Assembly (NCBI RefSeq): GCF_009720525.1
Contig: NZ_CP043930.1
Coordinates: 3,628,501-3,692,500 of the forward strand
DNA length: 64,000 nt
DNA from: Gimesia benthica
GTDB lineage: Bacteria; Planctomycetota; Planctomycetia; Planctomycetales; Planctomycetaceae
Direction: 5' to 3'
Below the pieces are notes generated by a model. It worked only from the letters and a program-made list of their open reading frames with translations. It did no database searches and was not told where the DNA came from. How positions within the stretch are numbered: position 1 is the stretch's first letter; each line of letters opens with the position of its first letter. Both the position numbers and the translations under genes were made by a program. Positions 29,293 through 37,962 of this stretch are shown one piece after another.

Positions 29293-29470
29293 GTAGGGGC
29301 GACCCTATGTGGTCGCCCGCCTGGCAGGTCACGAACCACTCACACGATTTCCCTGGCCTCTGAGAAAACTCTCAATACACCGGGTACGCCCACATGTAAT
29401 TTGATCTGAGCACAGCGAGCCGGAAACGGTCAGTGTTGCGTTCAAAAAAAGAACATCACTCGAATCGAAC
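29293..29470 (+). repeat. Dispersed hairpin repeat, copy 1 (degenerate)
   Basis: Begins GTAGGGGCGACCCTATGT, forms the stem GGCGACC/GGTCGCC and continues GCCTGGCAGG. About 110 bp later a decayed form of the second module appears (CTGAGCACAGCGAGCCGG at about 29406, then GGTCAGTGTTGCGTTC). The same modules recur at 37874 and 39314. Confidence 0.7.
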
Positions 29471-29496
29471 AAGAAATTCGTTTCCTCGTCGACCCA

Positions 29497-29505
29497 TTAT
29501 CCACA
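29497..29505 (+). promoter_or_regulatory. Isolated DnaA-box consensus
   Basis: TTATCCACA, identical to the E. coli R1-type DnaA box, about 200 nt upstream of the receiver gene. A single 9-mer can occur by chance, so any role in DnaA binding here is speculative. Confidence 0.25.
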
Positions 29506-29700
29506 TCGGCACCAGTCAGGAGAGCTGAATCGACGGCAGCTGTCCGCAAAAGATCAGTGAGCGGACATCGATATACATAAACACTAACACAGTCATAGGT
29601 TCAGTCAAATCGGACAAAAACATCAGTTTACAAGTCTGAACTGAAAAGACTATAAATCCTGTCTCACAGGTTGGACTGTTAAACGGATTAAAATTCACCG

Positions 29701-30117
29701 ATGCAACGACTGCAGAAACTGCCAGAGTATTACCAGCCGCGCGTCTATATCGTCGAGGATGACGAGGCGGTCAGGGACTCCTGCGCCATGCTGATCCAGA
29801 GCAGCGGATTGAGTGTGGAAGCCTTTTCCTCCGCCGAGGAGTTCTTGCGCAGCACCGCCGCCGATTCCTGTGGCTGCCTGCTCACCGATCTCCAGCTGAC
29901 CGGCTGTAACGGACTGGATCTGTTAAAACAGATGAAGTCCGCCGGCTACCGTCTGCCCGCGATTCTGGTTTCAGGCTCCCTGGATCCAACCACCACCGGC
30001 TGCGCCGTCGAAGAAGGCGCGTTCGCAATCCTGGAGAAACCGTACCCGGTGCAATCACTGCAGGAAGCCGTGATCACCGCCATCGAAAATGATTCCCAAC
30101 AGCGCACCTGTAAGTAA
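29701..30117 (+). CDS. Stand-alone response-regulator receiver protein
   Basis: 138 residues, a single receiver domain with no output domain. Seen: VYIVEDDEAVRDSC (acidic pair), phosphoacceptor Asp in CLLTDLQLTGCNGLDLL (near residue 62), LVSGS (switch Ser) and LEKPYPVQSL (conserved Lys-Pro). The sequence is closest in style to FixJ-type receivers, here lacking the HTH. It may act as a CheY-like or phosphorelay protein. No ribosome site is visible upstream of the ATG. No kinase is adjacent. Confidence 0.9.
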   Translation: MQRLQKLPEYYQPRVYIVEDDEAVRDSCAMLIQSSGLSVEAFSSAEEFLRSTAADSCGCLLTDLQLTGCNGLDLLKQMKSAGYRLPAILVSGSLDPTTTGCAVEEGAFAILEKPYPVQSLQEAVITAIENDSQQRTCK

Positions 30118-30128
30118 GCGACACAACC

Positions 30129-32135
30129 TCAGCGGGCAAACTCGCCCTTCACCGCAAACGCCAGCTGCCCATATTTCCCCTTGTCGTCGGTTTGCAGGTG
30201 CACCCATTCGGAAAACCGGCTCCGTTTCCCCTGCTGAATATCCGCGTCTTTCTGAACGGTCACAGTCACCTTGTACTGCCGCCCCTCTTCGACCGGTTCG
30301 ATTTTCACTGATACATGCTTGCCGCTCGTTTCCGATCCTACAATCTGAAACGGCGCGTCTTTCCTGGTCGTCACCATAACAGTACCTACCGCCGCCTCTC
30401 CCTCAGTTTTGGGAATCACCAGCGGATGCGGATCGGTCGCAATCAGAGGCACCGCCTCACCGGTCACCTGCAGCTGCAACTCTCGCCGCTGCGGATCGTT
30501 CGTCTCGACGGTTACCGTATATGCATGCTGGCCTCGCTGCGAACCCAGCTTGTATTCAAACTCCAGCACCGTCGATTCGCCCGGCTGCAGCACCTGCTTT
30601 TCCACCTCCGGATAAATCTCATTCCGCGATGCCGTCAGCTTGCCCAGCCTGAGCGGCCCCTCCCCCCGGTTAGTCAGCTCAAATTGTGGATGAATCGTCG
30701 AGAACAGGTTTACGGTCCCAAAGTCGAAGGTCGCCGGTTTCACACTGACCTCCGGCGGATGGGCCAGCGTCTCTGCATCCAGGGGGGGCAGCCCGCTCTT
30801 CTCTTCCGCAGCCGCGGTTTGTGGACCTTCACTGGCATCATAGCTCAAAAAGGCAATCGCCGTCATTCCCGCAAACAGCGCCAGCATTATACTGAACGCC
30901 ATCCGCACGGGCCGTTTCATCAGCCTGCCGCGGGACTCTGTCTGTTCCACCGCCGGCGTCGCCCTCGTTTCGGATTTCACCTCCAGCAACGTGTTCAGCG
31001 CCACAGCCAGCCAGTTGCATGCAACCTGGTGCTCAACTCCATAAGCACTGTCATTGACGGGAATCGTCTCCGCATCACGGGTCACCAGTACCACCTGCCA
31101 GTAGCTTCCCAGCACACCAAAGCGGGCATCAGCGTCATCGGCATGTTCCTGCACACGCACTTCGACAATCTCGTCAAACTCATACCGCCGCCGCGACCAG
31201 CTGAAAAAACCGATGTGCCCCGTGCGAACTTCCCGCCGTCGTGTATCGATGAAGATCCGATCCCACAGACCGATCGTCGCGAAAAGAAACACGCCCCCCG
31301 CCAGGCAGACCGGAACAATGGTCATTGCCAGAAACGCGAGGACGATCTGCAGCACATGGAACCCACCCACGCCCTGTTGAAAAGTCCCCCAGTACGCGGG
31401 CACATCACACAACAGTTGATACAGCAGAAACAACAGCGTCGCCACAGCCACAAGTACCACGGCATGAAACCGGTTCAAACAGTAAACCCCGGGGGACGTT
31501 TCAGACAACCCCGCGCGTTGCAGCACCTGTTGCGGATCATCCGTCGGTGGTAATGCACTCCCCTCCGCCGGAGGTTTCCCCTCCGGCCAGATTGCCGCCC
31601 GGGCCTCCTGGATCAGCTCCCGATACTGAGTCAGCTCTTTCGCATCGACCCTGGTTTCTCCCTTAGACAGATCCAGAAACTGTCCCTCTACGCAGAGCAG
31701 CACTTTACAGTGATAGCGGTCGCGGGAACGGGTTCCCAGGGCCTGACCACTTTCCACGAACAGATCCGTCACCGACGACAACGGAAACGTGAGTGACTTT
31801 CTGCCGAGCACCGAAATCCGTTTCCACCGCACCTCGCCGGCGGACAAATCGAACACCACGCTTGTGTAAGTTCCCACCCAGGCGAACGCGTACGCCAGCA
31901 GACTCATCGCAGCGAAAAAGAGCACCGTATCCTGGTAAGGCGACCAGTCGACCAGGTCTCTACTGGATTTTTTAATGAAATCCGCGGGCAGCAGCCAATC
32001 GTCGCTCAGTTGGAAAAACATCGCCCCCATGAAACCGATCACAGCCAGCGACACCAGCAGCGCGAGAGGAGAAAAATCGGTAATTCGGATTCGCTCGTTC
32101 GATTGTGAAACCTTGATCGACACAGAACTGCTCAC
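30129..32135 (-). CDS. Multi-pass membrane protein with C-terminal DUF1573-like domain
   Basis: 668 residues from the GTG at 32135 (weak start). Helices near 23-43, 70-92, 225-248, 262-290 and 412-432 are interleaved with two similar beta-rich cytosolic segments (about 93-170, VVFDLSAGEVRWKRISVLGRK..., and about 295-380, IFIDTRRREVRTGHIGFFSW...) that look like PH-like modules. After the last helix, residues about 460-570 form a DUF1573/ASPM-like Ig domain (PPEVSVKPATFDFGTV...ETNDPQRRELQLQVTGEA), which would be outside the cytoplasm. Function unknown. The arrangement of duplicated PH-like parts plus an exported Ig domain is unusual to me. Confidence 0.75.
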   Translation of the reverse strand: MSSSVSIKVSQSNERIRITDFSPLALLVSLAVIGFMGAMFFQLSDDWLLPADFIKKSSRDLVDWSPYQDTVLFFAAMSLLAYAFAWVGTYTSVVFDLSAGEVRWKRISVLGRKSLTFPLSSVTDLFVESGQALGTRSRDRYHCKVLLCVEGQFLDLSKGETRVDAKELTQYRELIQEARAAIWPEGKPPAEGSALPPTDDPQQVLQRAGLSETSPGVYCLNRFHAVVLVAVATLLFLLYQLLCDVPAYWGTFQQGVGGFHVLQIVLAFLAMTIVPVCLAGGVFLFATIGLWDRIFIDTRRREVRTGHIGFFSWSRRRYEFDEIVEVRVQEHADDADARFGVLGSYWQVVLVTRDAETIPVNDSAYGVEHQVACNWLAVALNTLLEVKSETRATPAVEQTESRGRLMKRPVRMAFSIMLALFAGMTAIAFLSYDASEGPQTAAAEEKSGLPPLDAETLAHPPEVSVKPATFDFGTVNLFSTIHPQFELTNRGEGPLRLGKLTASRNEIYPEVEKQVLQPGESTVLEFEYKLGSQRGQHAYTVTVETNDPQRRELQLQVTGEAVPLIATDPHPLVIPKTEGEAAVGTVMVTTRKDAPFQIVGSETSGKHVSVKIEPVEEGRQYKVTVTVQKDADIQQGKRSRFSEWVHLQTDDKGKYGQLAFAVKGEFAR

Positions 32136-32476
32136 AGACGGGAGTGCATAAAGTTGCTAAGTAACCAGCGCCCGGGCGAGAAGAAAGCAGACGTCCGAAC
32201 CTGGTAACGGCTCTCTGCAGTATATCAACCCAACGGAGCCCCGCCAAAAAAGGATCACGCGAAGTCGCGCTATCTTCGTTTTCGAAAAAGAAAAATCGCA
32301 ACACCCAAAAAACTCCAGAAGACACTGGGTGCCACCTGTCGGCTTGTTATTTAGACCGGACACATGGCACCCGGCAGTGCTGATCCCCCCAAAGGAATCA
32401 TACCAGGAACTCCCGCATGGAATTCGGGGTGAACGCAGTGTACTGGAAACCGTCGGAGCAACGGCAGGCAAAATCT
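32136..32476. other. Intergenic region, 341 bp, with an inverted repeat
   Basis: CACTGGGTGCCA (32323-32334) and TGGCACCCGGCAGTG (32365-32379) can pair with a 3-nt bulge, around a CTGTCGGCTTG-containing loop. A related sequence lies near 43274. No gene is supported here. Confidence 0.45.
32323..32379. repeat. Inverted repeat, possible second dispersed repeat family
   Basis: Arms CACTGGGTGCCA and TGGCACCCGGCAGTG. The enclosed CCTGTCGGCTTG resembles CATCTGTCGTCTTG at 43278-43291, where a CTGTCG/CGACAG hairpin is seen. Two copies are too few to define a family with confidence. Confidence 0.4.
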
Positions 32477-32665
32477 CTACCGCATCCGACTCGCCTGGTA
32501 CAACTGCTTATGCCCCCGCGCTTCAAACTCCGCCACCATCTGCCGCGCCGCCGCTTCACTGAGCCCCTCAGCCATCACAAACCGGTTCCCATCATCCCCC
32601 TGCCGCCACACCGACCATTGGCCTGTGTCTAAAGCATCTCTGTTCTCTGTTTGATCGTCGTTCAT
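32477..32665 (-). CDS. Small SPOR-like/WxVWRQ protein, conserved hypothetical
   Basis: 62 residues. The core QWSVWRQGDDGNRFVMAEGLSEAAARQMVAEFEARGHKQLY matches a short, widely distributed hypothetical protein pattern (VWRQDDNGN-F with ..GHKQ.Y) that I recall from several phyla. The charge pattern and length suggest a small alpha/beta domain of SPOR type. No strong ribosome site is present (AAGAAGA 5-11 nt upstream). Function unknown. Confidence 0.7.
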   Translation of the reverse strand: MNDDQTENRDALDTGQWSVWRQGDDGNRFVMAEGLSEAAARQMVAEFEARGHKQLYQASRMR

Positions 32666-32832
32666 TCTGGTCTTCTTAATTACAATGTTCGGTTATAGCC
32701 TGCAGCTATCTCCCAGCCCATCAGCGAGAACTTCTCTTCCACCTTTATGACACAGCAGAACCGATTCAGGATCCATTGTAATTTCCAGAGGAACTATTTT
32801 AGACTCATCATAGCCTGTCACACTTCAATTAA

Positions 32833-32868
32833 TTTTCGTGTATTTCGTGCCTTTCGTGGTTCATCATT
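32833..32868 (+). repeat. TTTCGTG-type direct repeat, upstream copy
   Basis: TTTTCGTGTATTTCGTGCCT followed by TTCGTGGTTCATCATT. Three TTTCGTG units spaced 8 and 9 nt apart. A closely matching copy lies just after the sialidase-fold gene (34140-34183). Confidence 0.75.
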
Positions 32869-32962
32869 CCATCCATTCTCACCCTCACCTCCCGACCATG
32901 TTATAATCGAAACTGAATTCATCTACGCAAACTCATTCTCACACTCACACAAGGCACACCAC

Positions 32963-34132
32963 ATGAAGCTGCTCACTCTGGTTGTGGCGACCCTCCTTGC
33001 TCTGCCACCGCTCCACGCGGACGAACCTGCCCTTTACCCGCTCTGGGACGACACCCGGCCCCTGCCCGCCGCTGCAGATATTCCGGAACTCAAGAACGTC
33101 CGCTTTGAAGTCATCAAGAAATGGGACCAGCCCCGCGACGGCTACACCTTTCTGCACGGCGTCGGACTCTGCTGGCACAAGGGAAAACTCTACGCCTCCT
33201 TCGGACACAATAAAGGGAAAGAAAACACCGTCGGCGAAGAGGCCCAGTACCGCGTCAGCAGCGACGATGGTAAGACCTGGAGTGACCTCCAGCTGATCGA
33301 CGCCGGCGACGAAGAGAACCTGGCGGTCAGTCACGGCGTCTTCCACTCACACCAGGGTAAGCTCTGGGCTTTTCAGGGCGCCTACTACAATCACATGCAG
33401 AAGATTCACACCCGCGCCTATTCGCTGGATGAAAAAACGGGCACCTGGAAAAAGCACGGTACGATCATCCAGAACGGATTCTGGCCCATGAATCAGCCAG
33501 TCCGGTTGCAGAACGGCAACTGGATCATGCCCGGCCTGACCGGCGGCCCCTACGCAGGGGATCGCGTCTTCCCCGCCGCCGTCGCCATCAGTCACGGTGA
33601 CAACTTCACGAAATGGGACTACGTGCAGATCCCCGCTGCCAAAAACATCACCCGCATGTGGGGCGAATGTGCGCTCTGGCTCGATGGCCAGCGCGTGTTC
33701 AATCTCGCCCGCTACGGCGGTGGCACCCAGGCCCTGCTCGCCATCAGCGAAGACCAGGGACAGACCTGGTCCCCGTCCCGCGTGAGCAATCTGTCGATGG
33801 CCCCCTCCAAACCGGTCACCGGCGTCCTGAGTAACGGTCAACGCTACCTGGTCAGCAACAGTGCCCAAGGCATCGGCGGTCGGCGGTCCCCCCTGACCAT
33901 CGCCGTCTCCCGTCCGGATGAAAACGTCTTCTCGAAAATCTACGTCATCCGGAGGTCGCTGCACCCCGATCAGCCCGGAGAATCCGCCAAACGACTGAGC
34001 CTTTCCTACCCCTGCGCCCTGGAACACAACGGCAAGCTGTATGTCGGCTACTCCAACAACGGCGGCCGCCGCGGCAACCTCAACAGCGCCGAACTCGCCG
34101 TGATTCCCATCGCAGAACTAACCACGGACTGA
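32963..34132 (+). CDS. Secreted sialidase-fold (BNR/Asp-box) protein
   Basis: 389 residues. ATG 32963 gives a clear signal peptide (LLTLVVATLLALPPLHA); the frame extends upstream to 32747, but that part translates the TTTCGTG repeat (FRVFRAFRGS) and is not coding. Asp boxes of the six-bladed propeller are visible: SSDDGKTWSD near 105 and SEDQGQTWSP near 280. An arginine-containing RRSP and a YSNNGGRRGNLN block occur near the end. It may be an exo-alpha-sialidase or a carbohydrate-binding propeller; the catalytic residues cannot be confirmed by eye. Flanked by near-identical repeats. Confidence 0.82.
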   Translation: MKLLTLVVATLLALPPLHADEPALYPLWDDTRPLPAAADIPELKNVRFEVIKKWDQPRDGYTFLHGVGLCWHKGKLYASFGHNKGKENTVGEEAQYRVSSDDGKTWSDLQLIDAGDEENLAVSHGVFHSHQGKLWAFQGAYYNHMQKIHTRAYSLDEKTGTWKKHGTIIQNGFWPMNQPVRLQNGNWIMPGLTGGPYAGDRVFPAAVAISHGDNFTKWDYVQIPAAKNITRMWGECALWLDGQRVFNLARYGGGTQALLAISEDQGQTWSPSRVSNLSMAPSKPVTGVLSNGQRYLVSNSAQGIGGRRSPLTIAVSRPDENVFSKIYVIRRSLHPDQPGESAKRLSLSYPCALEHNGKLYVGYSNNGGRRGNLNSAELAVIPIAELTTD

Positions 34133-34139
34133 CAGAACC

Positions 34140-34183
34140 TTTCGTGCATTTCGTGCATTTCGTGTCTTTCGTGGTTCTTCATT
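34140..34183 (+). repeat. TTTCGTG-type direct repeat, downstream copy
   Basis: Four TTTCGTG units ending TCTTTCGTGGTTCTTCATT, starting 8 nt after the stop of the sialidase-fold gene. Same orientation as the upstream copy at 32833-32868, with one extra unit. Confidence 0.75.
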
Positions 34184-34320
34184 AATCAAGCATTGAATCA
34201 CCCGATCAGTGTAACAAACCCGGAATATCCTCTCATTATTGACGACCCGCGTCCCGCAGACTACTTTATTAATAGTGTTAATGCTTCTCTCACCCGAAAA
34301 ACCCCGGAGTGCAATACGCC

Positions 34321-34806
34321 ATGTTCGAAAATGAAATCGCTCTCAACCAGCTGCAGATGAAACAATTCGAAACGATCATGGCCGATCTCCCGGAAGAGAC
34401 GCTCTTCATGCCCGGACAGGGGCACGGCCATCCCCCCGCCTGGATCCTCGGCCACCTGGCCATCGTCGGGGAAATGGGACAGACCTTTCTCGGCGGCAAA
34501 CTGACACACACTTTCTGGGTGCAGGCATTTGGCCCCGGCTCCACCGATGAAGTCCAGCCCGACGAAGGACTCAAACGAGACTCGCTGATCGCAGCCGTCC
34601 TCAGTGCCTACGAAACCCTCCGTTCGCTCGCCTCCCAGGCATCGCCCGCCGATCTCGAAAAGCCACACGGCATCGAACTCTTCGATGGCACTCCGGTCCA
34701 GACGGTCGGCCACGCGGTCGCGCTGCTCCTCACCAGCCACTTCGGCTTCCACCTCGCCCAGCTCTCCAGCTGTCGACGGGACCTCGGTCAGGGATATCTG
34801 TTCTAA
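34321..34806 (+). CDS. DinB-like four-helix protein
   Basis: 161 residues from ATG 34321 (a GTG at 34309 is too close to the GGAG at about 34304). The DinB/YfiT metal-site pattern is visible: WILGHLAIVGE (His near residue 45) and a C-terminal TSHFGFHLAQL (two His four residues apart). Many members are thiol-S-transferases acting with bacillithiol or mycothiol, or damage-induced proteins; the specific role is unknown. Confidence 0.85.
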   Translation: MFENEIALNQLQMKQFETIMADLPEETLFMPGQGHGHPPAWILGHLAIVGEMGQTFLGGKLTHTFWVQAFGPGSTDEVQPDEGLKRDSLIAAVLSAYETLRSLASQASPADLEKPHGIELFDGTPVQTVGHAVALLLTSHFGFHLAQLSSCRRDLGQGYLF

Positions 34807-35113
34807 ATCCACAGCGAACGCAATTCCATTCTGCTCGACCTGGAATGTACGGGGACCCATGTTGAACGGTGGCCCTTGTTATCGAAACAGTGGTTACATA
34901 AAGAAAATTAGCCGCTGGGCGTTAGCCCCGGTTGAAACGACTTTGGTATTATCCCTCAGAATAATGCAACGCTACCTGCGCGAGAAATACGTTCTTTACA
35001 CTTCGGAATTGCATGCCTCCCCGGCATAGTTTAGTCTGAAGGCACGCGCTGACACTCAGCTTCCCCCGCGGAGCAACATCATTCACACCGCATCCGAAAC
35101 AGGGCTATCCACC
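34807..35113. other. Intergenic region, 307 bp
   Basis: Between DinB and the SGNH hydrolase. No RNA, repeat or credible open frame was seen. Confidence 0.35.
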
Positions 35114-35863
35114 ATGATTCACCGCGCTGCTACCTTACTGCTGACTTGCGCACTGCTGACAGGCATGCACTGCACCACAGACAGCCTCTCTGCTGCAGAG
35201 CCGGCGACCATCGTCACCTTCGGCGATTCCACCACCGCCACCCGTGGTCCGCTGGTCGTTTATTCCATGATCCTCGCCAAGGAACTGCCGCAGCAGGGGC
35301 TTCCCGTCAAAGTGATCAATGCGGGCATCGGCGGCAACACCACGCAGAACGCCATCGCCCGGTTCGAGAAAGATGTGCTGGCTAAACAGCCCGATCTGGT
35401 CGTCATTCAGTTTGGCATCAACGATTCCGCCGTCGATGTCTGGAAAGATCCCCCCGCGAAAGCCTCGCGCGTTTCACAGAAACAGTACGAGGCCAACCTC
35501 CGTTCCCTCATCGATCAGTTGCAGCAACGTGATATCAAGGTCATTCTCATGACCTCGAATTCACTCCGCTGGATCCCGCGTATCAAAAAACTGTATGGCA
35601 AGCCGCCCTACGATCCCGATGATCCCCAGGGCTTCAACCTGTTTCTGAAAGACTACGCCCAGTCAGTCCGTGAGATCGCCCGCGAGAAACAGGTCCCGCT
35701 GGTTGACATCTACGCCGCCTTTGAAGAGTTCGACAAGCAACCCGATCAGTCGACCGACGACCTGCTGCTCGACGGCATGCATCCCAATACCGCCGGCCAG
35801 CGGAAAGTCGCCGATCTGCTGATTCCCCAGATCAAAAAAATACTCGCAGCACCGCAGAAATAA
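35114..35863 (+). CDS. Secreted SGNH/GDSL hydrolase
   Basis: 249 residues with a signal peptide (LLTCALLTGMHC region, 8-30). SGNH blocks: IVTFGDSTTATRG (Ser), VINAGIGGNTT (Gly), VVIQFGINDSAVD (Asn) and LLLDGMHPNTAGQ (Asp..His). An exported esterase, probably acting on acylated carbohydrates. It lies 156 nt before the symporter gene in the same direction; co-transcription is possible but not shown. Confidence 0.88.
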   Translation: MIHRAATLLLTCALLTGMHCTTDSLSAAEPATIVTFGDSTTATRGPLVVYSMILAKELPQQGLPVKVINAGIGGNTTQNAIARFEKDVLAKQPDLVVIQFGINDSAVDVWKDPPAKASRVSQKQYEANLRSLIDQLQQRDIKVILMTSNSLRWIPRIKKLYGKPPYDPDDPQGFNLFLKDYAQSVREIAREKQVPLVDIYAAFEEFDKQPDQSTDDLLLDGMHPNTAGQRKVADLLIPQIKKILAAPQK

Positions 35864-36019
35864 TCACCCGCCGGGCTCTCTTATGAAATCCCCTGTGTTG
35901 AGTCGATTTTTTCTGCAAGACGCTGTATGGTAGAAACCACCAGGCCCCAACGCTCGTGAATGCCTGCAGTATAAACCTATCTTCTTCCCAGGCCACAATG
36001 CTACCAGGGTGAGATCCTT

Positions 36020-37621
36020 ATGCAGACACTGTCGTTCCTCGATTACGCCGTCATCTTCGCCTATCTGATCGGAACGCTGGGGCTGGGACTCTACATCGGC
36101 TCCAAGATTAAAACCGGTTCAGATTACTTTCTCGCCGGTCGTCGCCTCCCCTGGTGGGCTATCGGCATGTCACTTGTCGCGACCGACATCGGTGCCGTCG
36201 ACATCATCGGCACCGGAGGCGCTGCCTTCTCGCATGGCCTGGCTGTCGGTAACTTCGAATGGATCGGCTGCGTTCCCGCAATGATCATCGGGGCATTCGT
36301 GTTCATTCCCTTTTTCTGGCGGAGCGGCGTAACCACGATTCCCGAATACATGGAGCGGCGGTTTAACGTCTCCGTCCGTTCCGCGCTGGCCCTCTGCTGG
36401 ATCATCTTCATGGCCTGCAATCTGGGCATCATGCTCCTCGCCTCTGCGAAAATGATGAGCCTGCACCTGGGCATGAGCGTTAACGCCTGCATCTATCTCA
36501 CCGCGGTCCTCGTCGGCATCTATACCATCTCCGGCGGACTCGCCGCCGTGGTCTACACCGACATGATTCAGTGCATCATCATGATCGGCGGTTGCCTGCT
36601 GGTCCTGGTGATCGGCATCATCGATGTCGGCGGTATCGACGAATTTCAGGCCAAGATCAGAGAACGGGAACTCGCCCAGAAAATGGAACCCGTGGATGGC
36701 GCGGCAAGGGAACAGGCTCCTGAAACAGAAGAGGAGGACCTGCTGCACACCTCGCTGATCCTGCCCGCCGATGCAGACACCCCCTTCCCCTGGACCGGGA
36801 TCTTCTTCGGCCTGGCTCTGATTCTGAGCCCCGCTTACTGGATCGGTAACCAGGCCATCGTGCAGCGTTCGTTAGGGGCGGCCAGTGAATTCGAAGCCAA
36901 GGCCGCGTATGTCTGGGGAGCCCTGCTTAAAAACCTGGTCCCCGTGGTCGTCGCGGTGCCCGGCCTGATCGCCTTTATCAAATTCCCCGAACTGACCGAT
37001 GGAGACCAGGCCTTCCCCGAACTGATTTCGCATCTGCTGCCCGTCGGTCTCAAAGGGCTGTTCCTCGCCGCGTTCCTGGCGGCGCTGATGTCCAGCATCG
37101 ACTCGTATCTCAACTCTGCCTCGACCATCGTCTCCAACGACTTTTACAAACGCTTTTATCGCCGGGACGCCAGCGATGTCTCCCTGCTCATGGTAGGTCG
37201 CGTGGTCACGTTTCTGCTCGTGATCTGGGCCGTCGGCTTTTCCTTCTTCCTGATGAATCGCAGCGAAGGCATCTACACCATTTTCCAGACGCTGATGGCC
37301 TTCTTCCAGGGACCCGCGTTCGCCCTGCTGATCACCGGCCTGCTCTGGAGACGGGCGACCGGCGTCGCCGCCCTGACCGGATTCCTCGTCGGCGTCTGCT
37401 TCTCGATCACTCTGTTCGCCCTGAATCAGCCCGACGTCTACACCGCCCTGGGCCTCGAGCCCCTGTTCCAGATCTCCGAACCGTTCCTCTACTTTTCGAT
37501 CTGGGCGTTTGTCGTTTCATTCTCGCTGATTGTAATCATCAGCCTGTGTACCAAACCCGAGCCCAAAGAAAAAATCGACGGCCTGGTCTTCAGTCTCCAG
37601 CCCCGCAGAGGTGAAGCATGA
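36020..37621 (+). CDS. Sodium:solute symporter (SSS family)
   Basis: 533 residues, about 13 hydrophobic helices. The N-terminus DYAVIFAYLIGTLGLGLYIGSKIKTGSDYFLAGRRLPWWAIGMSL is the SSS entry with the unwound TM1 region; SPAYWIGNQAIVQRSLGAASEFEAKAA is the family's signature near 275; LAALMSSIDSYLNSAST matches the TM8 sodium-site block. A polar insertion at about 220-250 (EPVDGAAREQAPETEEED) is likely a cytoplasmic loop. Imports sugar, sialate or similar with sodium. Its stop overlaps the next start (ATGA). Confidence 0.93.
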   Translation: MQTLSFLDYAVIFAYLIGTLGLGLYIGSKIKTGSDYFLAGRRLPWWAIGMSLVATDIGAVDIIGTGGAAFSHGLAVGNFEWIGCVPAMIIGAFVFIPFFWRSGVTTIPEYMERRFNVSVRSALALCWIIFMACNLGIMLLASAKMMSLHLGMSVNACIYLTAVLVGIYTISGGLAAVVYTDMIQCIIMIGGCLLVLVIGIIDVGGIDEFQAKIRERELAQKMEPVDGAAREQAPETEEEDLLHTSLILPADADTPFPWTGIFFGLALILSPAYWIGNQAIVQRSLGAASEFEAKAAYVWGALLKNLVPVVVAVPGLIAFIKFPELTDGDQAFPELISHLLPVGLKGLFLAAFLAALMSSIDSYLNSASTIVSNDFYKRFYRRDASDVSLLMVGRVVTFLLVIWAVGFSFFLMNRSEGIYTIFQTLMAFFQGPAFALLITGLLWRRATGVAALTGFLVGVCFSITLFALNQPDVYTALGLEPLFQISEPFLYFSIWAFVVSFSLIVIISLCTKPEPKEKIDGLVFSLQPRRGEA

Positions 37622-37848
37622 CCCCACTGCATCACATTGGAAATTTCGTCCGCGATCTTGTCGTCCAGATTCCCCTCTGGTGCGTACGGGCCCTCTTTGT
37701 CGGCACATTGATCGCCGTCCTGGTCTGGGTCCTGAGTCTCCCCCGCGAAAACACAACCCCGGAAAACGCCACCCACTGGTACCAGAACCTCAAAGTCTGG
37801 GCCGGCCTTGCATTGACGATTCAAATCGTGATCTACAGTTTGTTCTGA
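37618..37848 (+). CDS. Small membrane protein coupled to the SSS symporter
   Basis: 76 residues, overlapping the symporter stop by 4 nt. Two hydrophobic helices (about 20-40 and 60-76). No known domain. The translational coupling suggests a stoichiometric subunit or modulator of the symporter, reminiscent in arrangement of the small partner of some SSS transporters; that is inference. Confidence 0.75.
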   Translation: MTPLHHIGNFVRDLVVQIPLWCVRALFVGTLIAVLVWVLSLPRENTTPENATHWYQNLKVWAGLALTIQIVIYSLF

Positions 37849-37873
37849 TAGAGTCACGAACTGTGATCGAGAG

Positions 37874-37908
37874 GTAGGGGCGAACCCATGTGTTCGCCCG
37901 CCTGGCGG
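37874..37908 (+). repeat. Dispersed hairpin repeat, copy 2 (module A)
   Basis: GTAGGGGCGAACCCATGT then GTTCGCCCGCCTGGCGG. The stem here is GGCGAAC/GTTCGCC, a compensated change relative to GGCGACC/GGTCGCC in copies 1 and 3. Followed after about 55 bp by module B at 37963. Confidence 0.8.
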
Positions 37909-37962
37909 AGAACAAACTCATTCACGCTCACAAGGGATCCAGATACATCCCTAAAAAACAAG

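Larger units (their letters stand above)
28810..29700. other. Gene-poor stretch of about 890 bp
   Basis: Two long frames overlap here on opposite strands (28743-29243 plus, 28746-29177 minus), but both run through the terminator hairpin, have no ribosome site and have odd composition, so neither is called. The stretch contains a degenerate copy of the dispersed repeat (29293-29470) and a perfect DnaA-box consensus TTATCCACA at 29497-29505. The promoter of the receiver gene should lie in the last 200 bp. Confidence 0.5.
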
